In this document: in pieces, positions 8,927 to 23,862 of the stretch
How the letters are laid out: every line of letters starts with the position of its first letter
Numbering within the stretch: position 1 is the stretch's first letter
Assembly: GCA_963675135.1 (NCBI GenBank)
Contig: CAVLYN010000004.1
Location: 1 to 64,000 of the forward strand
Reading direction: 5' to 3'
DNA length: 64,000 nucleotides
From: Galeopsis tetrahit
Taxonomy: Eukaryota; Streptophyta; Magnoliopsida; Lamiales; Lamiaceae
Program-made: the position numbers and the translations under genes
Notes under the pieces: generated by a model
The model's database searches: none
What the model saw: only the letters and a program-made list of their open reading frames with translations
Told to the model about the DNA's origin: nothing

Positions 8927-11900
8927 TTGATAGAGAAATTTAGATTCGACAAATACGAAGATTTAGTGATGAGTTACCAAGAAAACATTATTTTGTCTTT
9001 AATTATCACAAAATTACACTCGTTAGTGAGAGTTTATGCTCATTCTAATGTGAAAACGCACTTTCTTCAATTTTCTCATTCTCTATTTTTCAAAAGACTC
9101 AAGAATTGCAAAGAGTTAACCATTACCAATACTTCTTTGTTCTAAAGTTCTTATTTTGTCCAACACGTTGATAGCGAAATTTAGATTCGACAAATACGAA
9201 GATTTAGTGATTAGTTACCAAGAAAACATTATTTTGTCTTTAATTATCACAAAATTACACTCGTTAGTGAGAGTTTATGCTCATTCTAATGTGAAAACGC
9301 ACTTTCTTCAATTTTCTCATTCTCTATTTTTCAAAAGACTCAAGAATTGCAAAGAGTTAACCATTACCAATACATCTTTGTTCTAAAGTTGTTGTTTTTT
9401 CCAACACGTTGATAGCGAAATTATGATTCGATAAATACGAAAATTTAGTGATTAGTTACCAAGAAAACATTATTTTGTCTTTAATTATCACAAAATTACA
9501 CTCGTTAGTGAGAGTTTATGCTCATTCTAATGTGAAAACGCACTTTCTTCAATTTTCTCATTCTCTATTTTTCAAAAGACTCAAGAATTGCAAAGAGTTA
9601 ACCATTACCAATACATCTTTGTTCTAAAGTTGTTGTTTTATCCAACACGTTGATAGAGAAATTTAGATTCGACAAATACGAAGATTTAGTGATGAGTTAC
9701 CAAGAAAACATTATTTTGTCTTTAATTATCACAAAATTACACTCGTTAGTGAGAGTTTATGCTCATTCTAATGTGAAAACGCACTTTCTTCAATTTTCTC
9801 ATTCTCTATTTTTCAAAAGACTCAAGAATTGCAAAGAGTTAACCATTACCAATACATCTTTGTTCTAAAGTTGTTGTTTTATCCAACACGTTGATAGAGA
9901 AATTTAGATTCGACAAATACGAAGATTTAGTGATGAGTTACCAAGAAAACATTATTTTGTCTTTAATTATCACAAAATTACACTCGTTAGTGAGAGTTTA
10001 TGCTCATTCTAATGTGAAAACGCACTTTCTTCAATTTTCTCATTCTCTATTTTTCAAAAGTTTCAAGAGTTGCAAAGAGTTAACAATTACCAATACTTCT
10101 TTGTTCTAAAGTTCTTGTTTTGTCCAATACGTTGATAGTGAAATTAAGATTCGATAAATACGAAGATTTAGTGATTAGTTACCAAGAAAACATTATTTTG
10201 TCTTTAATTTTCACAAAATTACATTCGTTTGTGAGAGTTTATGCTCACTCTAATGTGAAAACGCACTTTCTTCGTTTCTCTCATTCTCTACTTTTCAAAA
10301 GTCTCAAGAGTTGCAAAGAGTTAACCATTAACAATACTTCTTTGTTCTAAAGTTCTTGTTTTGTCCAACACGTTGATAGCGAAATTTAGATTCGACAAAT
10401 ATGAAGATTTAGTGATGAGTTACCAAGAAAACATTATTTTGTCTTTAATTATCACAAAATTACACTTGTTAGTGAGAGTTTATGCTCATTCTAATGTGAA
10501 AACGCACTTTCTTCAATTTTCTCATTCTCTATTTTTCAAAAGACTCAAGAATTGCAAAGAGTTAACCATTACCAATACATCTTTGTTCTAAAGTTGTTGT
10601 TTTTTCCAACACGTTGATAGCGAAATTATGATTCGATAAATACGAAAATTTAGTGATTAGTTACCAAGAAAACATTATTTTGTCTTTAATTATCACAAAA
10701 TTACACTCGTTAGTGAGAGTTTATGCTCATTCTAATGTGAAAACGCACTTTCTTCAATTTTCTCATTCTCTATTTTTCAAAAGACTCAAGAATTGCAAAG
10801 AGTTAACCATTACCAATACATCTTTGTTCTAAAGTTGTTGTTTTATCCAACACGTTGATAGTGAAATTAAGATTCGATAAATACGAAGATTTAGTGATTA
10901 GTTACCAAGAAAACATTGTTTTGTCTTTAATTTTCACAAAATTACACTCGTTAGTGAGAGTTTATGCTCATTCTAATGTGAAAATGCACTTTCTTCAATT
11001 TTCTCATTCTCTATTTTTCAAAAGACTCAAGAATTGCAAAGAGTTAACCATTACCAATACATCTTTGTTCTAAAGTTGTTGTTTTATCCAACACGCTGAT
11101 AGAGAAATTTAGATTCGACAAATACGAAGATTTAGTGATGAGTTACCAAGAAAACATTATTTTGTCTTTAATTATCACAAAATTACACTCGTTAGTGAGA
11201 GTTTATGCTCATTCTAATGTGAAAACGCACTTTCTTCAATTTTCTCATTCTCTATTTTTCAAAAGACTCAAGAATTGCAAAGAGTTAACCATTACCAATA
11301 CATCTTTGTTCTAAAGTTGTTGTTTTATCCAACACGTTGATAGAGAAATTTAGATTCGACAAATACGAAGATTTAGTGATGAGTTACCAAGAAAACATTA
11401 TTTTGTCTTTAATTATCACAAAATTACACTCGTTAATGAGAGTTTATGCTCATTCTAATGTGAAAACGCACTTTCTTCAATTTTCTCATTCTCTGTTTTT
11501 CAAAAGACTCAAGAATTGCAAAGAGTTAACCATTACCAATACATCTTTGTTCTAAAGTTGTTGTTTTATCCAACACGTTGATAGAGAAATTTAGATTCGA
11601 CAAATACGAAGATTTAGTGATGAGTTACCAAGAAAACATTATTTTGTCTTTAATTATCACAAAATTACACTCGTTAGTGAGAGTTTATGCTCATTCTAAT
11701 GTGAAAACGCACTTTCTTCAATTTTCTCATTCTCTATTTTTCAAAAGACTCAAGAATTGCAAAGAGTTAACCATTACCAATACATCTTTGTTCTAAAGTT
11801 GTTGTTTTATCCAACACGTTGATAGAGAAATTTAGATTCGACAAATACGAAGATTTAGTGATGAGTTACCAAGAAAACATTATTTTGTCTTTAATTATCA

Positions 11901-13023
11901 CAAAATTACACTCGTTAGTGAGAGTTTATGCTCATTCTAATGTGAAAACGCACTTTCTTCAATTTTCTCATTCTCTACTTTTCAAAAGTTTCAAGAGTTG
12001 CAAAGAGTTAACCATTACCAATACTTCTTTGTTCTAAAGTTCTTGTTTTGTCCAACACGTTGATAGTGAAATTAAGATTCGATAAATACGAAAATTTAGT
12101 GATTAGTTACCAAGAAAACATTATTTTGTCTTTAATTTTAACAAAATTACATTCGTTTGTGAGAGTTTATGCTCACTCTAATGTGAAAACGCACTTTCTT
12201 CGTTTCTATCATTCTCTACTTTTCAAAAGTTTCAAGATTTGCAAAGAGTTAACCATTACCAATACTTCTTTGTTCTAAAGTTCTTATTTTGTCCAACACG
12301 TTGATAGCGAAATTTAGATTCGACAAATACGAAGATTTAGTGATTAGTTACCAAGAAAACATTATTTTGTCTTTAATTATCACAAAATTACACTCGTTAG
12401 TGAGAGTTTATGCTCACTCTAATGTGAAAACGCAATTTCTTCGTTTCTCTCATTCTCTACTTTTCAAAAGTTTCAAGAGTTGCAAAGAGTTAACAATTAC
12501 CAATACTTCTTTGTTCTAAAGTTCTTGTTTTGTCCAACACGTTGATAGTGAAATTAAGATTCGATAAATACGAAGATTTAGTGATTAGTTACCAAGAAAA
12601 CATTATTTTGTCTTTAATTTTCACAAAATTACATTCGTTTGTGAGAGTTTATGCTCACTCTAATGTGAAAACGTACTTTCTTCGTTTCTATCATTCTCTA
12701 CTTTTCAAAAGTTTCAAGAGTTGCAAAGAGTTAACCATTACCAATAATTCTGTGTTCTAAAGTTCTTGTTTTGTCCAACACGTTGATAGCGAAATTTAGA
12801 TTCGACAAATACGAAGATTTAGTGATTAGTTACCAAGAAAACATTATTTTGTCTTTAATTATCACAAAATTACATTCGTTTGTGAGAGTTTATGCTCACT
12901 CTAATGTGAAAACGCACTTTCTTCGTTTCTCTCATTCTCTACTTTTCAAAAGTCTCAAGAGTTGCAAAGAGTTAACCATTAACAATACTTCTTTGTTCTA
13001 AAGTTCTTGTTTTGTCCAACACG
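8927..13023 (+). repeat. 17-unit version of the 16-unit HOR
   Basis: Type order: E2 A X E F G H X I C M E N O2 R S T. It equals the 16-unit HOR at 16,151 with one extra E unit (11578-11818) between M and N. A single 241-bp gain or loss by out-of-register exchange relates the two. Confidence 0.85.
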
Positions 13024-13740
13024 TTGATAGAGAAATTTAGATTCGACAAATACGAAGATTTAGTGATGAGTTACCAAGAAAACATTATTTTGTCTTTAAT
13101 TATCACAAAATTACACTCGTTAGTGAGAGTTTATGCTCATTCTAATGTGAAAACGCACTTTCTTCAATTTTCTCATTCTCTATTTTTCAAAAGACTCAAG
13201 AATTGCAAAGAGTTAACCATTACCAATACTTCTTTGTTCTAAAGTTCTTATTTTGTCCAACATAGCGAAATTTAGATTCGACAAATACGAAGATTTAGTG
13301 ATTAGTTACCAAGAAAACATTATTTTGTCTTTAATTATCACAAAATTACACTCGTTAGTGAGAGTTTATGCTCATTCTAATGTGAAAACGCACTTTCTTC
13401 AATTTTCTCATTCTCTATTTTTCAAAAGACTCAAGAATTGCAAAGAGTTAACCATTACCAATACATCTTTGTTCTAAAGTTGTTGTTTTTTCCAACACGT
13501 TGATAGCGAAATTATGATTCGATAAATACGAAAATTTAGTGATTAGTTACCAAGAAAACATTATTTTGTCTTTAATTATCACAAAATTACACTCGTTAGT
13601 GAGAGTTTATGCTCATTCTAATGTGAAAACGCACTTTCTTCAATTTTCTCATTCTCTATTTTTCAAAAGACTCAAGAATTGCAAAGAGTTAACCATTACC
13701 AATACTTCTTTGTTCTAAAGTTCTTATTTTGTCCAACACG
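13024..13740 (+). repeat. E2 A X with a 6-bp deleted A unit
   Basis: The A unit here is 235 bp. Six bases are missing at the boundary, with the join at about 13262/13263, where CAACACGTTGATAG reads CAACATAG. An identical lesion in the same type context occurs at 24101/24102. Confidence 0.92.
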
Positions 13741-16150
13741 TTGATAGCGAAATTTAGATTCGACAAATACGAAGATTTAGTGATTAGTTACCAAGAAAAC
13801 ATTATTTTGTCTTTAATTATCACAAAATTACACTCGTTAGTGAGAGTTTATGCTCACTCTAATGTGAAAACGCACTTTCTTCGTTTCTATCATTCTCTAC
13901 TTTTCAAAAGTTTCAAGATTTGCAAAGAGTTAACCATTACCAATACTTCTTTGTTCTAAAGTTCTTATTTTGTCCAACACGTTGATAGCGAAATTTAGAT
14001 TCGACAAATACGAAGATTTAGTGATTAGTTACCAAGAAAACATTATTTTGTCTTTAATTATCACAAAATTACACTCGTTAGTGAGAGTTTATGCTCACTC
14101 TAATGTGAAAACGCAATTTCTTCGTTTCTCTCATTCTCTACTTTTCAAAAGTTTCAAGAGTTGCAAAGAGTTAACAATTACCAATACTTCTTTGTTCTAA
14201 AGTTCTTGTTTTGTCCAACACGTTGATAGTGAAATTAAGATTCGATAAATACGAAGATTTAGTGATTAGTTACCAAGAAAACATTATTTTGTCTTTAATT
14301 TTCACAAAATTACATTCGTTTGTGAGAGTTTGTGCTCACTCTAATGTGAAAACGTACTTTCTTCGTTTCTATCATTCTCTACTTTTCAAAAGTTTCAAGA
14401 GTTGCAAAGAGTTAACCATTACCAATAATTCTGTGTTCTAAAGTTCTTGTTTTGTCCAACACGTTGATAGCGAAATTTAGATTCGACAAATACGAAGATT
14501 TAGTGATTAGTTACCAAGAAAACATTATTTTGTCTTTAATTATCACAAAATTACATTCGTTTGTGAGAGTTTATGCTCACTCTAATGTGAAAACGCACTT
14601 TCTTCGTTTCTCTCATTCTCTACTTTTCAAAAGTCTCAAGAGTTGCAAAGAGTTAACCATTAACAATACTTCTTTGTTCTAAAGTTCTTGTTTTGTCCAA
14701 CACGTTGATAGAGAAATTTAGATTCGACAAATACGAAGATTTAGTGATGAGTTACCAAGAAAACATTATTTTGTCTTTAATTATCACAAAATTACACTCG
14801 TTAGTGAGAGTTTATGCTCATTCTAATGTGAAAACGCACTTTCTTCAATTTTCTCATTCTCTATTTTTCAAAAGACTCAAGAATTGCAAAGAGTTAACCA
14901 TTACCAATACTTCTTTGTTCTAAAGTTCTTATTTTGTCCAACACGTTGATAGCGAAATTTAGATTCGACAAATACGAAGATTTAGTGATTAGTTACCAAG
15001 AAAACATTATTTTGTCTTTAATTATTACAAAATTACACTCGTTAGTGAGAGTTTATGCTCATTCTAATGTGAAAACGCACTTTCTTCAATTTTCTCATTC
15101 TCTATTTTTCAAAAGACTCAAGAATTGCAAAGAGTTAACCATTACCAATACATCTTTGTTCTAAAGTTGTTGTTTTTTCCAACACGTTGATAGCGAAATT
15201 ATGATTCGATAAATACGAAAATTTAGTGATTAGTTACCAAGAAAACATTATTTTGTCTTTAATTATCACAAAATTACACTCGTTAGTGAGAGTTTATGCT
15301 CATTCTAATGTGAAAACGCACTTTCTTCAATTTTCTCATTCTCTATTTTTCAAAAGACTCAAGAATTGCAAAGAGTTAACCATTACCAATACATCTTTGT
15401 TCTAAAGTTGTTGTTTTATCCAACACGTTGATAGAGAAATTTAGATTCGACAAATACGAAGATTTAGTGATGAGTTACCAAGAAAACATTATTTTGTCTT
15501 TAATTATCACAAAATTACACTCGTTAGTGAGAGTTTATGCTCATTCTAATGTGAAAACGCACTTTCTTCAATTTTCTCATTCTCTATTTTTCAAAAGACT
15601 CAAGAATTGCAAAGAGTTAACCATTACCAATACATCTTTGTTCTAAAGTTGTTGTTTTATCCAACACGTTGATAGAGAAATTTAGATTCGACAAATACGA
15701 AGATTTAGTGATGAGTTACCAAGAAAACATTATTTTGTCTTTAATTATCACAAAATTACACTCGTTAGTGAGAGTTTATGCTCATTCTAATGTGAAAACG
15801 CACTTTCTTCAATTTTCTCATTCTCTATTTTTCAAAAGTTTCAAGAGTTGCAAAGAGTTAACAATTACCAATACTTCTTTGTTCTAAAGTTCTTGTTTTG
15901 TCCAATACGTTGATAGTGAAATTAAGATTCGATAAATACGAAGATTTAGTGATTAGTTACCAAGAAAACATTATTTTGTCTTTAATTTTCACAAAATTAC
16001 ATTCGTTTGTGAGAGTTTATGCTCACTCTAATGTGAAAACGCACTTTCTTCGTTTCTCTCATTCTCTACTTTTCAAAAGTCTCAAGAGTTGCAAAGAGTT
16101 AACCATTAACAATACTTCTTTGTTCTAAAGTTCTTGTTTTGTCCAACACG
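13741..16150 (+). repeat. HOR fragment Q R S T E2 A X E F G
   Basis: Ten units that resemble the end and the start of the left-half HOR. The Q unit replaces the M N O part. The A unit at 14946 carries T81 (15026), shared with the duplicated A units at 7240 and 7722. Confidence 0.82.
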
Positions 16151-19100
16151 TTGATAGAGAAATTTAGATTCGACAAATACGAAGATTTAGTGATGAGTTA
16201 CCAAGAAAACATTATTTTGTCTTTAATTATCACAAAATTACACTCGTTAGTGAGAGTTTATGCTCATTCTAATGTGAAAACGCACTTTCTTCAATTTTCT
16301 CATTCTCTATTTTTCAAAAGACTCAAGAATTGCAAAGAGTTAACCATTACCAATACTTCTTTGTTCTAAAGTTCTTATTTTGTCCAACACGTTGATAGCG
16401 AAATTTAGATTCGACAAATACGAAGATTTAGTGATTAGTTACCAAGAAAACATTATTTTGTCTTTAATTATCACAAAATTACACTCGTTAGTGAGAGTTT
16501 ATGCTCATTCTAATGTGAAAACGCACTTTCTTCAATTTTCTCATTCTCTATTTTTCAAAAGACTCAAGAATTGCAAAGAGTTAACCATTACCAATACATC
16601 TTTGTTCTAAAGTTGTTGTTTTTTCCAACACGTTGATAGCGAAATTATGATTCGATAAATACGAAAATTTAGTGATTAGTTACCAAGAAAACATTATTTT
16701 GTCTTTAATTATCACAAAATTACACTCGTTAGTGAGAGTTTATGCTCATTCTAATGTGAAAACGCACTTTCTTCAATTTTCTCATTCTCTATTTTTCAAA
16801 AGACTCAAGAATTGCAAAGAGTTAACCATTACCAATACATCTTTGTTCTAAAGTTGTTGTTTTATCCAACACGTTGATAGAGAAATTTAGATTCGACAAA
16901 TACGAAGATTTAGTGATGAGTTACCAAGAAAACATTATTTTGTCTTTAATTATCACAAAATTACACTCGTTGGTGAGAGTTTATGCTCATTCTAATGTGA
17001 AAACGCACTTTCTTCAATTTTCTCATTCTCTATTTTTCAAAAGACTCAAGAATTGCAAAGAGTTAACCATTACCAATACATCTTTGTTCTAAAGTTGTTG
17101 TTTTATCCAACACGTTGATAGAGAAATTTAGATTCGACAAATACGAAGATTTAGTGATGAGTTACCAAGAAAACATTATTTTGTCTTTAATTATCACAAA
17201 ATTACACTCGTTAGTGAGAGTTTATGCTCATTCTAATGTGAAAACGCACTTTCTTCAATTTTCTCATTCTCTATTTTTCAAAAGTTTCAAGAGTTGCAAA
17301 GAGTTAACAATTACCAATACTTCTTTGTTCTAAAGTTCTTGTTTTGTCCAATACGTTGATAGTGAAATTAAGATTCGATAAATACGAAGATTTAGTGATT
17401 AGTTACCAAGAAAACATTATTTTGTCTTTAATTTTCACAAAATTACATTCGTTTGTGAGAGTTTATGCTCACTCTAATGTGAAAACGCACTTTCTTCGTT
17501 TCTCTCATTCTCTACTTTTCAAAAGTCTCAAGAGTTGCAAAGAGTTAACCATTAACAATACTTCTTTGTTCTAAAGTTCTTGTTTTGTCCAACACGTTGA
17601 TAGCGAAATTTAGATTCGACAAATATGAAGATTTAGTGATGAGTTACCAAGAAAACATTATTTTGTCTTTAATTATCACAAAATTACACTTGTTAGTGAG
17701 AGTTTATGCTCATTCTAATGTGAAAACGCACTTTCTTCAATTTTCTCATTCTCTATTTTTCAAAAGACTCAAGAATTGCAAAGAGTTAACCATTACCAAT
17801 ACATCTTTGTTCTAAAGTTGTTGTTTTTTCCAACACGTTGATAGCGAAATTATGATTCGATAAATACGAAAATTTAGTGATTAGTTACCAAGAAAACATT
17901 ATTTTGTCTTTAATTATCACAAAATTACACTCGTTAGTGAGAGTTTATGCTCATTCTAATGTGAAAACGCACTTTCTTCAATTTTCTCATTCTCTATTTT
18001 TCAAAAGACTCAAGAATTGCAAAGAGTTAACCATTACCAATACATCTTTGTTCTAAAGTTGTTGTTTTATCCAACACGTTGATAGTGAAATTAAGATTCG
18101 ATAAATACGAAGATTTAGTGATTAGTTACCAAGAAAACATTGTTTTGTCTTTAATTTTCACAAAATTACACTCGTTAGTGAGAGTTTATGCTCATTCTAA
18201 TGTGAAAATGCACTTTCTTCAATTTTCTCATTCTCTATTTTTCAAAAGACTCAAGAATTGCAAAGAGTTAACCATTACCAATACATCTTTGTTCTAAAGT
18301 TGTTGTTTTATCCAACACGCTGATAGAGAAATTTAGATTCGACAAATACGAAGATTTAGTGATGAGTTACCAAGAAAACATTATTTTGTCTTTAATTATC
18401 ACAAAATTACACTCGTTAGTGAGAGTTTATGCTCATTCTAATGTGAAAACGCACTTTCTTCAATTTTCTCATTCTCTATTTTTCAAAAGACTCAAGAATT
18501 GCAAAGAGTTAACCATTACCAATACATCTTTGTTCTAAAGTTGTTGTTTTATCCAACACGTTGATAGAGAAATTTAGATTCGACAAATACGAAGATTTAG
18601 TGATGAGTTACCAAGAAAACATTATTTTGTCTTTAATTATCACAAAATTACACTCGTTAATGAGAGTTTATGCTCATTCTAATGTGAAAACGCACTTTCT
18701 TCAATTTTCTCATTCTCTGTTTTTCAAAAGACTCAAGAATTGCAAAGAGTTAACCATTACCAATACATCTTTGTTCTAAAGTTGTTGTTTTATCCAACAC
18801 GTTGATAGAGAAATTTAGATTCGACAAATACGAAGATTTAGTGATGAGTTACCAAGAAAACATTATTTTGTCTTTAATTATCACAAAATTACACTCGTTA
18901 GTGAGAGTTTATGCTCATTCTAATGTGAAAACGCACTTTCTTCAATTTTCTCATTCTCTACTTTTCAAAAGTTTCAAGAGTTGCAAAGAGTTAACCATTA
19001 CCAATACTTCTTTGTTCTAAAGTTCATGTTTTGTCCAACACGTTGATAGTGAAATTAAGATTCGATAAATACGAAAATTTAGTGATTAGTTACCAAGAAA

Positions 19101-20006
19101 ACATTATTTTGTCTTTAATTTTAACAAAATTACATTCGTTTGTGAGAGTTTATGCTCACTCTAATGTGAAAACGCACTTTCTTCGTTTCTATCATTCTCT
19201 ACTTTTCAAAAGTTTCAAGATTTGCAAAGAGTTAACCATTACCAATACTTCTTTGTTCTAAAGTTCTTATTTTGTCCAACACGTTGATAGCGAAATTTAG
19301 ATTCGACAAATACGAAGATTTAGTGATTAGTTACCAAGAAAACATTATTTTGTCTTTAATTATCACAAAATTACACTCGTTAGTGAGAGTTTATGCTCAC
19401 TCTAATGTGAAAACGCAATTTCTTCGTTTCTCTCATTCTCTACTTTTCAAAAGTTTCAAGAGTTGCAAAGAGTTAACAATTACCAATACTTCTTTGTTCT
19501 AAAGTTCTTGTTTTGTCCAACACGTTGATAGTGAAATTAAGATTCGATAAATACGAAGATTTAGTGATTAGTTACCAAGAAAACATTATTTTGTCTTTAA
19601 TTTTCACAAAATTACATTCGTTTGTGAGAGTTTATGCTCACTCTAATGTGAAAACGTACTTTCTTCGTTTCTATCATTCTCTACTTTTCAAAAGTTTCAA
19701 GAGTTGCAAAGAGTTAACCATTACCAATAATTCTGTGTTCTAAAGTTCTTGTTTTGTCCAACACGTTGATAGCGAAATTTAGATTCGACAAATACGAAGA
19801 TTTAGTGATTAGTTACCAAGAAAACATTATTTTGTCTTTAATTATCACAAAATTACATTCGTTTGTGAGAGTTTATGCTCACTCTAATGTGAAAACGCAC
19901 TTTCTTCGTTTCTCTCATTCTCTACTTTTCAAAAGTCTCAAGAGTTGCAAAGAGTTAACCATTAACAATACTTCTTTGTTCTAAAGTTCTTGTTTTGTCC
20001 AACACG
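16151..20006 (+). repeat. 16-unit HOR, 3,856 bp, copy 1
   Basis: Type order: E2 A X E F G H X I C M N O2 R S T. Private changes I saw against copy 2: G at 16972 and A at 19026. The order and length match copy 2 exactly. Confidence 0.9.
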
Positions 20007-23000
20007 TTGATAGAGAAATTTAGATTCGACAAATACGAAGATTTAGTGATGAGTTACCAAGAAAACATTATTTTGTCTTTAATTATCACAAAATTACACT
20101 CGTTAGTGAGAGTTTATGCTCATTCTAATGTGAAAACGCACTTTCTTCAATTTTCTCATTCTCTATTTTTCAAAAGACTCAAGAATTGCAAAGAGTTAAC
20201 CATTACCAATACTTCTTTGTTCTAAAGTTCTTATTTTGTCCAACACGTTGATAGCGAAATTTAGATTCGACAAATACGAAGATTTAGTGATTAGTTACCA
20301 AGAAAACATTATTTTGTCTTTAATTATCACAAAATTACACTCGTTAGTGAGAGTTTATGCTCATTCTAATGTGAAAACGCACTTTCTTCAATTTTCTCAT
20401 TCTCTATTTTTCAAAAGACTCAAGAATTGCAAAGAGTTAACCATTACCAATACATCTTTGTTCTAAAGTTGTTGTTTTTTCCAACACGTTGATAGCGAAA
20501 TTATGATTCGATAAATACGAAAATTTAGTGATTAGTTACCAAGAAAACATTATTTTGTCTTTAATTATCACAAAATTACACTCGTTAGTGAGAGTTTATG
20601 CTCATTCTAATGTGAAAACGCACTTTCTTCAATTTTCTCATTCTCTATTTTTCAAAAGACTCAAGAATTGCAAAGAGTTAACCATTACCAATACATCTTT
20701 GTTCTAAAGTTGTTGTTTTATCCAACACGTTGATAGAGAAATTTAGATTCGACAAATACGAAGATTTAGTGATGAGTTACCAAGAAAACATTATTTTGTC
20801 TTTAATTATCACAAAATTACACTCGTTAGTGAGAGTTTATGCTCATTCTAATGTGAAAACGCACTTTCTTCAATTTTCTCATTCTCTATTTTTCAAAAGA
20901 CTCAAGAATTGCAAAGAGTTAACCATTACCAATACATCTTTGTTCTAAAGTTGTTGTTTTATCCAACACGTTGATAGAGAAATTTAGATTCGACAAATAC
21001 GAAGATTTAGTGATGAGTTACCAAGAAAACATTATTTTGTCTTTAATTATCACAAAATTACACTCGTTAGTGAGAGTTTATGCTCATTCTAATGTGAAAA
21101 CGCACTTTCTTCAATTTTCTCATTCTCTATTTTTCAAAAGTTTCAAGAGTTGCAAAGAGTTAACAATTACCAATACTTCTTTGTTCTAAAGTTCTTGTTT
21201 TGTCCAATACGTTGATAGTGAAATTAAGATTCGATAAATACGAAGATTTAGTGATTAGTTACCAAGAAAACATTATTTTGTCTTTAATTTTCACAAAATT
21301 ACATTCGTTTGTGAGAGTTTATGCTCACTCTAATGTGAAAACGCACTTTCTTCGTTTCTCTCATTCTCTACTTTTCAAAAGTCTCAAGAGTTGCAAAGAG
21401 TTAACCATTAACAATACTTCTTTGTTCTAAAGTTCTTGTTTTGTCCAACACGTTGATAGCGAAATTTAGATTCGACAAATATGAAGATTTAGTGATGAGT
21501 TACCAAGAAAACATTATTTTGTCTTTAATTATCACAAAATTACACTTGTTAGTGAGAGTTTATGCTCATTCTAATGTGAAAACGCACTTTCTTCAATTTT
21601 CTCATTCTCTATTTTTCAAAAGACTCAAGAATTGCAAAGAGTTAACCATTACCAATACATCTTTGTTCTAAAGTTGTTGTTTTTTCCAACACGTTGATAG
21701 CGAAATTATGATTCGATAAATACGAAAATTTAGTGATTAGTTACCAAGAAAACATTATTTTGTCTTTAATTATCACAAAATTACACTCGTTAGTGAGAGT
21801 TTATGCTCATTCTAATGTGAAAACGCACTTTCTTCAATTTTCTCATTCTCTATTTTTCAAAAGACTCAAGAATTGCAAAGAGTTAACCATTACCAATACA
21901 TCTTTGTTCTAAAGTTGTTGTTTTATCCAACACGTTGATAGTGAAATTAAGATTCGATAAATACGAAGATTTAGTGATTAGTTACCAAGAAAACATTGTT
22001 TTGTCTTTAATTTTCACAAAATTACACTCGTTAGTGAGAGTTTATGCTCATTCTAATGTGAAAATGCACTTTCTTCAATTTTCTCATTCTCTATTTTTCA
22101 AAAGACTCAAGAATTGCAAAGAGTTAACCATTACCAATACATCTTTGTTCTAAAGTTGTTGTTTTATCCAACACGCTGATAGAGAAATTTAGATTCGACA
22201 AATACGAAGATTTAGTGATGAGTTACCAAGAAAACATTATTTTGTCTTTAATTATCACAAAATTACACTCGTTAGTGAGAGTTTATGCTCATTCTAATGT
22301 GAAAACGCACTTTCTTCAATTTTCTCATTCTCTATTTTTCAAAAGACTCAAGAATTGCAAAGAGTTAACCATTACCAATACATCTTTGTTCTAAAGTTGT
22401 TGTTTTATCCAACACGTTGATAGAGAAATTTAGATTCGACAAATACGAAGATTTAGTGATGAGTTACCAAGAAAACATTATTTTGTCTTTAATTATCACA
22501 AAATTACACTCGTTAATGAGAGTTTATGCTCATTCTAATGTGAAAACGCACTTTCTTCAATTTTCTCATTCTCTGTTTTTCAAAAGACTCAAGAATTGCA
22601 AAGAGTTAACCATTACCAATACATCTTTGTTCTAAAGTTGTTGTTTTATCCAACACGTTGATAGAGAAATTTAGATTCGACAAATACGAAGATTTAGTGA
22701 TGAGTTACCAAGAAAACATTATTTTGTCTTTAATTATCACAAAATTACACTCGTTAGTGAGAGTTTATGCTCATTCTAATGTGAAAACGCACTTTCTTCA
22801 ATTTTCTCATTCTCTACTTTTCAAAAGTTTCAAGAGTTGCAAAGAGTTAACCATTACCAATACTTCTTTGTTCTAAAGTTCTTGTTTTGTCCAACACGTT
22901 GATAGTGAAATTAAGATTCGATAAATACGAAAATTTAGTGATTAGTTACCAAGAAAACATTATTTTGTCTTTAATTTTAACAAAATTACATTCGTTTGTG

Positions 23001-23862
23001 AGAGTTTATGCTCACTCTAATGTGAAAACGCACTTTCTTCGTTTCTATCATTCTCTACTTTTCAAAAGTTTCAAGATTTGCAAAGAGTTAACCATTACCA
23101 ATACTTCTTTGTTCTAAAGTTCTTATTTTGTCCAACACGTTGATAGCGAAATTTAGATTCGACAAATACGAAGATTTAGTGATTAGTTACCAAGAAAACA
23201 TTATTTTGTCTTTAATTATCACAAAATTACACTCGTTAGTGAGAGTTTATGCTCACTATAATGTGAAAACGCAATTTCTTCGTTTCTCTCATTCTCTACT
23301 TTTCAAAAGTTTCAAGAGTTGCAAAGAGTTAACAATTACCAATACTTCTTTGTTCTAAAGTTCTTGTTTTGTCCAACACGTTGATAGTGAAATTAAGATT
23401 CGATAAATACGAAGATTTAGTGATTAGTTACCAAGAAAACATTATTTTGTCTTTAATTTTCACAAAATTACATTCGTTTGTGAGAGTTTATGCTCACTCT
23501 AATGTGAAAACGTACTTTCTTCGTTTCTATCATTCTCTACTTTTCAAAAGTTTCAAGAGTTGCAAAGAGTTAACCATTACCAATAATTCTGTGTTCTAAA
23601 GTTCTTGTTTTGTCCAACACGTTGATAGCGAAATTTAGATTCGACAAATACGAAGATTTAGTGATTAGTTACCAAGAAAACATTATTTTGTCTTTAATTA
23701 TCACAAAATTACATTCGTTTGTGAGAGTTTATGCTCACTCTAATGTGAAAACGCACTTTCTTCGTTTCTCTCATTCTCTACTTTTCAAAAGTCTCAAGAG
23801 TTGCAAAGAGTTAACCATTAACAATACTTCTTTGTTCTAAAGTTCTTGTTTTGTCCAACACG
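20007..23862 (+). repeat. 16-unit HOR, 3,856 bp, copy 2
   Basis: Same order as copy 1, directly adjacent. The private change I saw is A at 23258 in the R unit. With three differences seen by eye over 3,856 bp, identity between the copies is about 99.9 %, while neighbouring units inside one copy differ by several per cent. That is the defining mark of a higher-order repeat. Confidence 0.9.
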
